From contig JALQUE010000325.1 in NCBI GenBank assembly GCA_023260815.1, forward strand, positions 1 to 10,646: DNA of 10,646 bases. Direction: 5' to 3'. How positions within the stretch are numbered: the stretch's first letter is position 1; every line of letters starts with the position of its first letter. Positions 6,063 to 10,646 of the stretch are shown one piece after another. The position numbers and the translations under genes are program-made. The stretch is from Roseovarius sp. GTDB taxonomy: Bacteria; Pseudomonadota; Alphaproteobacteria; Rhodobacterales; Rhodobacteraceae. The notes beneath the pieces are model-generated. The model made no database searches. It was not told the origin of the DNA and saw only the letters and a list, made by a program, of their open reading frames with translations.

Positions 6063-7460
6063 TCATTCGGCCGCGTCGGCCATGTCTTCCATCGCCGCCA
6101 ACTCGCCCAGAGTGATGGGTTTGAGGGGCGGACGAATGCGGTAATAGCCTGTATCGTCAAGGCTTGCATCGTTTTCCGTGGCCAGAAGCGCACTGACCGC
6201 AAGGCCGCAATAACGCCCCTGGCACGGCCCCATCCCCGCACGGCCAAAGGCCTTGGCCTGATTTGGCCCCTTGCAGCCAAGCCGGGCAAAACGGCGAATA
6301 TCACCGGCGGTCACCTCTTCGCAGCGGCAGACGATCGTGGCGTCAGCGGGCGAAAGCGCATCGGGGCTTGGCGGATAGGCGGTGTCGAGAAACGGGCGCG
6401 CGGCCAGTTCCGAGGCGCGGCGGCGGTGCAGGGGGGCCGCTTGCGCATCGCGCTGCGCGGGCGTGATGCGGCCCAGATCACAGGCGATATGCAGGGCGGC
6501 AAGCCTGCCGGATATCTCGGCCACGGCAGCGCCACCGATACCGGCCCCGTCCCCGGCGATCCGGATAGATTGGTGAGAGGTCACGCCCCAGTCATCCACC
6601 TGCGGCGCAAAGCATGCCTGCCGCGCGTCCCAGTGATGCGCGATGCCAAGCGAGCGGGCGGCCTGCGTGTTGGGCACGACGCCATGATGCAGAAGGACCG
6701 TGTCGCAGGCGATGCGATGTGTCTTGCCGCCCGCAGCAAAGCAAAGGGCGGTGGCGTGGCTGTCACCCTCGATGCGCAGACCGGTGGCGCCGATGTGGCG
6801 CGGCACGCCCGCGCGGCGGATGTCGGCCAGCATGCGCGCGCCCTTGAGCAGGTAGCGCCAGCCGCGCAAGGCACCGGGCAGATGGCGCAGGGCGGCAAGA
6901 AAATCGGTGCGGCTTTGGGTTTCGACGAGGGCAAGCGGCGGCGTGCCGGCGCGCACCATCTGCGATGCGATCAGATACAGCAGCGGACCGGACCCCGCCA
7001 GAACCGCCCGTCGCGGCAGGAGGCCTGATTGCTTGAGCAGGATTTGCGCGGCACCCGCTGTCATCACCCCAGGCAGCGTCCAGCCGGGGATCGGCATGGA
7101 CCTTTCCAGCGCGCCGGTGGCCAGAAGAACGCGCGCGCCCTGCGCCACCGCCCCCCTGCCCTGCACCGAATAAGCCACCTGCCCATCGGCGTCGATCTTC
7201 CAGACTGTTGCGCCGGTGACATGCGAAATCCCATTCTTTTCAAGACCTTGCACCAAGGGCAGGCCATCCGAGAAATCATCGCCCAGAATGTGCCCGCGCG
7301 CAGGCGCGGCACGTGTCACATCGCGGTAGATCTGCCCGCCAGCCTGGGGCTGTTCATCAAGGATCACAACATCCAGACCGGCAGAGGCCGCGGTGGCGGC
7401 GGCGGCCATGCCGGCGGGACCGGCGCCGATCACGATGAGGTCTGCGGTGTGCATGGTCAT
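6063..7460 (-). CDS. FAD-dependent oxidoreductase with C-terminal BFD-type [2Fe-2S] domain (HcnB/opine oxidase A-like alpha subunit)
   Basis: This is the large subunit of a heterotrimeric dehydrogenase of the kind seen in hydrogen cyanide synthase HcnABC, opine oxidases and D-hydroxyproline dehydrogenase. The 465-residue protein begins with an FAD Rossmann motif IGAGPAG (11-17). It contains ATGALERSMPIPGWTLPGVMTAGA (114-137, typical of this flavoprotein class) and a second nucleotide-binding glycine motif AGSGPL (155-160). A BFD-like domain holds C378, C380, C413 and C418 (CxC...CxxxxC), expected to bind [2Fe-2S]. The ATG at 7460 overlaps the stop of the small subunit gene in ATGA; a second ATG two codons later (7454) has better spacing to GGGGG and is also possible. 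The gene is translationally coupled to the small subunit and followed 14 nt later by the RidA gene. The role in electron transfer from the DadA-like subunit is family knowledge; the substrate is unknown. Confidence 0.9.
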   Translation of the reverse strand: MTMHTADLIVIGAGPAGMAAAATAASAGLDVVILDEQPQAGGQIYRDVTRAAPARGHILGDDFSDGLPLVQGLEKNGISHVTGATVWKIDADGQVAYSVQGRGAVAQGARVLLATGALERSMPIPGWTLPGVMTAGAAQILLKQSGLLPRRAVLAGSGPLLYLIASQMVRAGTPPLALVETQSRTDFLAALRHLPGALRGWRYLLKGARMLADIRRAGVPRHIGATGLRIEGDSHATALCFAAGGKTHRIACDTVLLHHGVVPNTQAARSLGIAHHWDARQACFAPQVDDWGVTSHQSIRIAGDGAGIGGAAVAEISGRLAALHIACDLGRITPAQRDAQAAPLHRRRASELAARPFLDTAYPPSPDALSPADATIVCRCEEVTAGDIRRFARLGCKGPNQAKAFGRAGMGPCQGRYCGLAVSALLATENDASLDDTGYYRIRPPLKPITLGELAAMEDMADAAE

Positions 7461-7759
7461 GCCCCCTTGTCTGCTTGGGCGCGGGTGACGATCAGGCCGT
7501 CGGACACCGCGACCATGCAGGCCTGGCGGGTGATGCCATCAATCTGCACGAGGCAATCATAGCAGGCCCCCATCATGCAGAACGGACCGCGCGGGGCGCC
7601 CGAGACAGGGGTCTGACGCAGGCTGCGCAGACCGGCGGCCAGCAAGGCGGCGGCAAGGTTTGCGCCATCGGGCAGGGCATAGTCCTGACCGTCGAAGCGG
7701 ACAGTGACACGCGGGGCGTTGTCGGGCGAAATCTCAAGAAACGGCGAAGCGTCGTTCAC
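7457..7759 (-). CDS. Small [2Fe-2S]-binding subunit of the heterotrimeric dehydrogenase (HcnA-like)
   Basis: This 100-residue protein has a ferredoxin-like fold. A beta-rich start (VTVRFDGQDYALPDGANLAAALLAAG, 18-43) leads to the cluster-binding signature with cysteines C61, C66, C69 and C81 (Cx4CxxCx11C, in PFCMMGACYDCLVQIDG). It resembles the N-terminal part of sarcosine oxidase alpha and the HcnA/opine-oxidase small subunits. I chose the GTG at 7759 because GGAGG lies 6 nt upstream. The frame also has an ATG at 7789, but that would add ten residues lying wholly within the DadA-like gene and ignore the Shine-Dalgarno. The gene overlaps the DadA-like gene by 26 nt and the following FAD subunit by 4 nt, which suggests coupled translation of a fixed-stoichiometry complex. 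Confidence 0.9.
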   Translation of the reverse strand: MNDASPFLEISPDNAPRVTVRFDGQDYALPDGANLAAALLAAGLRSLRQTPVSGAPRGPFCMMGACYDCLVQIDGITRQACMVAVSDGLIVTRAQADKGA

Positions 7760-8834
7760 TGAACACCTCCAGATCCGGGGCGGCGGCATTGCCTTCGAGC
7801 CAATCGGTCAGATACCGGGCATGGGCCGCCGCAAGGGTGATGCCGCTATGGCAGGTCACAAGGTAAGCGCCTGACATTTCTGGGCTTTCCTGATATATTG
7901 GCAAACCGTCGGGCGACATGATCCTGAGCGCGCCCCAGGCGCGGACGATCTGGGCGCGGGCGAGATCGGGAAACACGGTGGCGGCACGGGCAGCGATCTG
8001 GGAGGTGGTGTCGATGGTGACGCTGTCGTCATACCCCACCTCTTCCTTGCTGTCGCCGATCTGCACGCCGCCTTCGTCGACCTGCCGGATGATACCTGAC
8101 GGGCGGTTCATCAATTTCGGCAGTTTCTCGGTCACGAGAACCTGACCGCGTTGGGGGCGCATGGGGGCTTGAAAGCCAAGTTTCGGGCCAAGCGCAATCC
8201 CGCCAAGTCCAGCTGAGAGAACAACTTTTCCGGCCTCATGCGTGGCGCCATCGGCACAGGTGATCCGAAAGGCGGACGGCTTGTCGACATCGGTGACGGT
8301 GACCCCGGTGCGCACCTGACCGCCCATGCGGCGGACATCGTCGGACAGGGCCTTGAGCAAGCGAAGCGGGTTCACATGGCCATCCTGATAATGCAGGATC
8401 GCGCCCACGACCTTGGGGCCGATATTGGGCTCTTCCGCCTTGAGAGCGTTGTGTCCAAGCACCTCGAACGGGTAATCGCCATCCAGTTCGTCACGCAGTT
8501 TTTCGTAGGATTTCACCTTTTTATCAAAGGCTTCCTCGTCCGTGTGGTAATCCAGCCCACCGGCCTGAACGAGCGACAGATCGCGCCCTGTGGAGTCGCC
8601 CAGATCGGCCGCGAAATCGTGCCAGGCGGCAGCGGATGTCTGGGACCAGCGGGCATAGGCGGGTTGCGAGAGACCCTTGGACTGCACCCAGACAAGGCCG
8701 AAATTTCCCCGGCTGGCGCGAAACGAGCCGTCGTCGCCATCCAGCACCAGAACGGAGCGGCCTTTTTTCAGAAGGCCCCAGGCGATGGACAGGCCCACCA
8801 CGCCGCCGCCGATGATCGCGTAATCCGCCTGCAT
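7734..8834 (-). CDS. DadA-like FAD-dependent amino acid/amine dehydrogenase (catalytic subunit of heterotrimer)
   Basis: Members of the DAO/DadA family oxidise the C-N bond of D-amino acids, glycine derivatives or secondary amines. The 366-residue protein starts with the FAD motif IIGGGVVGLSIAWGL (7-21). It has the SRGNFG segment (41-46) typical of the family, DGHVNPLRLL (151-160), RPQRGQVLVTE (226-236), and the C-terminal flavin-binding part with W300, SPDGLPI (307-313) and HSGIT (329-333). The ATG at 8834 is preceded by GAGGA 5 nt upstream; the longer in-frame extension to 9101 runs into dctP and is rejected. It is the first of three overlapping genes for a likely beta-gamma-alpha complex. 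The combination with a [2Fe-2S] subunit and a BFD flavoprotein separates it from stand-alone DadA. Candidate substrates are a D-amino acid, proline/hydroxyproline derivative, sarcosine-like amine or opine; I cannot choose among them. Confidence 0.92.
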   Translation of the reverse strand: MQADYAIIGGGVVGLSIAWGLLKKGRSVLVLDGDDGSFRASRGNFGLVWVQSKGLSQPAYARWSQTSAAAWHDFAADLGDSTGRDLSLVQAGGLDYHTDEEAFDKKVKSYEKLRDELDGDYPFEVLGHNALKAEEPNIGPKVVGAILHYQDGHVNPLRLLKALSDDVRRMGGQVRTGVTVTDVDKPSAFRITCADGATHEAGKVVLSAGLGGIALGPKLGFQAPMRPQRGQVLVTEKLPKLMNRPSGIIRQVDEGGVQIGDSKEEVGYDDSVTIDTTSQIAARAATVFPDLARAQIVRAWGALRIMSPDGLPIYQESPEMSGAYLVTCHSGITLAAAHARYLTDWLEGNAAAPDLEVFSERRFAVS

Positions 8835-8862
8835 GTGGTTCCTCGGATCGGTGTTGACAGGG

Positions 8863-8890
8863 CCGGGGCGGCGGGTGTGGGCCGCCCCGG
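8863..8890. other. GC-rich 10-bp hairpin in the dctP-dadA-like spacer
   Basis: CCGGGGCGGC (8863-8872) and GCCGCCCCGG (8881-8890) form a perfect 10-bp stem with an 8-nt loop. On the minus strand, the direction of all genes here, no T-run follows, so a strong intrinsic terminator is unlikely. A TTTT run lies on the plus-strand side, where no gene ends. A role as an mRNA-stabilising or processing hairpin between dctP and the dehydrogenase genes is plausible. Confidence 0.6.
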
Positions 8891-8920
8891 TTTTGTGTGC
8901 GATTTGTACGATCCCTACGC

Positions 8921-8981
8921 GGGGTTGGTACGGAACACGGCGCCCGGACCGGGATTTGTGTCCATGCCGTACACAAACCCC
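8921..8981. other. Imperfect long inverted repeat just downstream of dctP
   Basis: GGGGTTGGTACGG (8921-8933) is nearly the reverse complement of CCGTACACAAACCCC (8967-8981), differing by a 2-nt insertion. Nested alternatives exist: TTTGTGT/ACACAAA (8955-8961 with 8971-8977), CCCGG/CCGGG (about 8943-8953), and CCCCG/CGGGG (8978-8990). The spacer between the dctP stop and the DadA-like start is 163 nt and almost all of it can fold. No promoter is evident. Confidence 0.45.
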
Positions 8982-8997
8982 GACGCGGGGCGCGGGA

Positions 8998-9990
8998 TTA
9001 CTGGCCGATCTTGTCGAGGATCGCCTGACCCCAATCGGCGCCGACATCCTCGAGAACCTGCGGCCAGACTTCGGCGCGGACCTTGGTGGCCATTGCGGCA
9101 AGCTGATCGTCGGTCAGATCGACGACGGTGGCGCCCAGTTCATCGGCGAGACGCTGTTCCCACTTGCCCTGATCTTCTTCGGCGACGGACCAGCGGGTCG
9201 CTTCGAACGCTTCGGCAGCGGTTTTGAGGGCGGCCTGATCCTCGGCGTCGAGCGCGGCGAGCGACTCGTTCGAGATGATCATATACCAGACCTCGAAATG
9301 GGTGTTGGCGGGGATGTAAGCCTTGGTCACGTCACGGAACGACGCATAGTAGCCTTCGGCGCCCGACCCGATCACACCATCGACCACACCGGTCTGAATG
9401 GCGGTGAACGCCTCGGAGAAGGGAATCGGCGACGGGATGTAGCCAAGCGCCTCGCCGGTCAGCTGGAACGACTTGATGCCCGGCACGCGGACCTTGATCC
9501 CGTTGGACTGCGACGGATCGCCGGGATTGACCGGATCTGTATTCAGGGCAATGCCGCCGAAATAGACCGGGTAGGCCGCCAGCATGGTGATGTCCTGCTC
9601 GGCGTAAAGATCGGCCATCACGTCACGGACGACACCGCCGGGGCCATAGATGGCGCGGGCCTGATCCCAGTTGGCGGCAAGGAAGGGAAACGAGCTGATC
9701 TGCATGCGGCGGTCGGCGCCGGTGGCGGCGGGCTGTGTTGCCATGTCGACCGCGCCGACGCTGACGCGTTCCTGAACGGTGGTGTAATCCCCAAGGGCCG
9801 AGGCCGGGAAGATGTTGATCGTGACGTCACCGCCCGTGGTTTCGGCCACGGTTGTGGAAAAGGCGCGCAGTTCCTTGTCGATGGTGGCGTCCTGCGGGCG
9901 CACATGGCTCATTTTCAGGTCGGCGGCGGATGCGAAACTGCCGATGGCCACGAGGGCGGCGACAGCGGTGCTGGTCAGGATATGTTTCAT
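8998..9990 (-). CDS. TRAP transporter periplasmic solute-binding protein (DctP family)
   Basis: This protein delivers a carboxylate-bearing ligand to the TRAP permease. The 330 residues open with a clear Sec signal peptide (MKHILTSTAVAALVAIGSFASA, cleavage after A22, A-S-A motif). The mature part has the family pattern, including the stretch GIKVRVPG (164-171) whose Arg (R168) normally binds the ligand carboxylate, and PIPFSEAFTAIQTGVVDGVIGS (188-209), the EayxALqtGvvDG signature. The ATG at 9990 has GGAGGT 8 nt upstream, an excellent site. The gene follows the permease gene by 52 nt and precedes the dehydrogenase genes. Context suggests the ligand is the dehydrogenase substrate or a precursor, probably an amino or imino acid. 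Ligand identity is not readable from sequence. Confidence 0.95.
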   Translation of the reverse strand: MKHILTSTAVAALVAIGSFASAADLKMSHVRPQDATIDKELRAFSTTVAETTGGDVTINIFPASALGDYTTVQERVSVGAVDMATQPAATGADRRMQISSFPFLAANWDQARAIYGPGGVVRDVMADLYAEQDITMLAAYPVYFGGIALNTDPVNPGDPSQSNGIKVRVPGIKSFQLTGEALGYIPSPIPFSEAFTAIQTGVVDGVIGSGAEGYYASFRDVTKAYIPANTHFEVWYMIISNESLAALDAEDQAALKTAAEAFEATRWSVAEEDQGKWEQRLADELGATVVDLTDDQLAAMATKVRAEVWPQVLEDVGADWGQAILDKIGQ

Positions 9991-10042
9991 GGTTTTGTAC
10001 CTCCGGGTTGGTTTTGGGTTGGTTTAGGTGGCTGATTGCGGG

Positions 10043-10646
10043 TCAGTAGCCGAACAGCCGCGGCAGAAAGAGCGAGAGATCGGGCCAGAGCGAAGTCAGG
10101 AAAACGACCGGCACGTAGCCCAGCACGATCAGGATCATGGCGGGCGGGATCACCTTGGTGACCTTCACGTTGCCGATCCGCGCGCCCAGATAGAGGATCG
10201 AGGCATAGGGCGGTGTCACGCCGCCCATCGCGGTGTTGACGCCCATGATCGCGGCGAACTGCACCGGGCTGACGCCGATCGCCTGCATCAGCGGCAGCAA
10301 CAAGGGCGCGATCAGGATGATGGCGGTCACGTCGTTGACGACCATGCCCACAAGGAACAGCAGGATGTTGATCAGGATCAGCAGCAGCACCTTGTTTTCG
10401 GTGATGGCAAAGATGGAGCTGACGATCTGCTGCGGGATGCTTTCATAGACGAACATCTGGCTCAGGATCATCGAAAACAGGATCATCACCGGCATCAGCA
10501 GCGCCGGGGTGGCATAGACGCCGCGCCGGACCACCTCTCCGCTGAGTTCGCTGAAACTGGGCTTGTCGTCCAGAACCAGATCGAACTTGCGCGACATGAT
10601 CAGGTTCACGACGGAAAAGTTCAGCATGATCAGCAGGCCCGGCCCC
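10043..10646 (-). CDS. TRAP transporter large permease subunit (DctM family), C-terminal half
   Basis: This is the inner-membrane ion-coupled transport subunit of a tripartite TRAP system. The frame is open to the window edge, giving the last 200 residues of a protein usually about 430 long; the 5' part is outside. Visible hydrophobic segments include LLMPVMILFSMILSQMF, VLLLILINILLFLVGMVV, AIILIAPLLLPLM and MILIVLGYVPVVFLTSL. The conserved DctM stretch MGVNTAMGGVTPPYASILYLG with the TPP motif is present. An internal Met at 10627 is not a start, because the upstream codons (GPGLLI) continue the frame. The small DctQ subunit, if separate, should lie beyond 10646. The gene ends 52 nt before the dctP start. 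Confidence 0.93.
   Translation of the reverse strand, partial: GPGLLIMLNFSVVNLIMSRKFDLVLDDKPSFSELSGEVVRRGVYATPALLMPVMILFSMILSQMFVYESIPQQIVSSIFAITENKVLLLILINILLFLVGMVVNDVTAIILIAPLLLPLMQAIGVSPVQFAAIMGVNTAMGGVTPPYASILYLGARIGNVKVTKVIPPAMILIVLGYVPVVFLTSLWPDLSLFLPRLFGY

Noticed and set aside
4669..6144. Long plus-strand open frame (491 codons), and similar ones at 1955-3034, 3385-4668 and 8833-10035
   Set aside because: All are antisense to well-supported minus-strand genes, lack recognisable domains and cross gene boundaries on the other strand.
8863..8894. Plus-strand intrinsic terminator (GC hairpin followed by TTTT)
   Set aside because: No plus-strand gene ends here, and in the direction of the real genes no U-run follows, so I list it only as a hairpin.
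8835..9101. N-terminal extension of the DadA-like protein to an ATG at 9101
   Set aside because: It would overlap dctP and add about 89 Arg/Pro-rich residues before the FAD-binding strand; the ATG at 8834 has a good Shine-Dalgarno.

Overview
The window looks like a chromosomal segment of a GC-rich alphaproteobacterium, most likely a Rhodobacteraceae/Roseobacter-group member. The clues are the style of the PNPase and S15 proteins, a TRAP transporter tied to an amino-acid oxidation operon, and a BciA-type 8-vinyl reductase. BciA implies bacteriochlorophyll synthesis, so the host is probably an aerobic anoxygenic phototroph or a purple bacterium. This is inferred from protein motifs; no database search was run. 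Every gene I can support lies on the minus strand, so transcription runs from high to low coordinates. The long open frames on the plus strand are antisense shadows caused by high GC.

In transcription order, the right part (about 10646 to 4678) reads as one catabolic operon. It starts with the C-terminal half of a TRAP large permease (dctM, entering from outside the window) and its periplasmic binding protein (dctP). Next come a structured 163-nt spacer and three tightly overlapping genes for a heterotrimeric flavin/iron-sulfur dehydrogenase: a DadA-like FAD subunit, a small [2Fe-2S] subunit, and an FAD subunit with a C-terminal BFD-type Fe-S domain. A RidA-family imine deaminase and a 3-hydroxyisobutyrate-dehydrogenase-family oxidoreductase follow. 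Inferred logic: the TRAP system imports an amine, imino acid, opine or D-amino-acid-like compound; the trimer oxidises it; RidA clears the imine; the last enzyme interconverts a hydroxy acid and a semialdehyde. The substrate cannot be named from sequence.

Next (4629 to 3526) is a stand-alone RTX-repeat protein with an N-terminal hydrophobic segment and 13 calcium-binding nonapeptides.

The left part (3463 to 1) is a housekeeping block: rpsO (S15) with a structured leader and a clear intrinsic terminator, then bciA, then a 309-nt gap with a strong hairpin just before pnp, which runs off the window without its KH and S1 domains. The usual rpsO-pnp neighbourhood is therefore interrupted by a photosynthetic pigment gene.

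The points most worth following up are the rpsO leader, where a 9-bp helix can hide the ribosome binding site and competes with a 5' hairpin; the intercalated bciA; and the TRAP/heterotrimer/RidA operon of unknown substrate.
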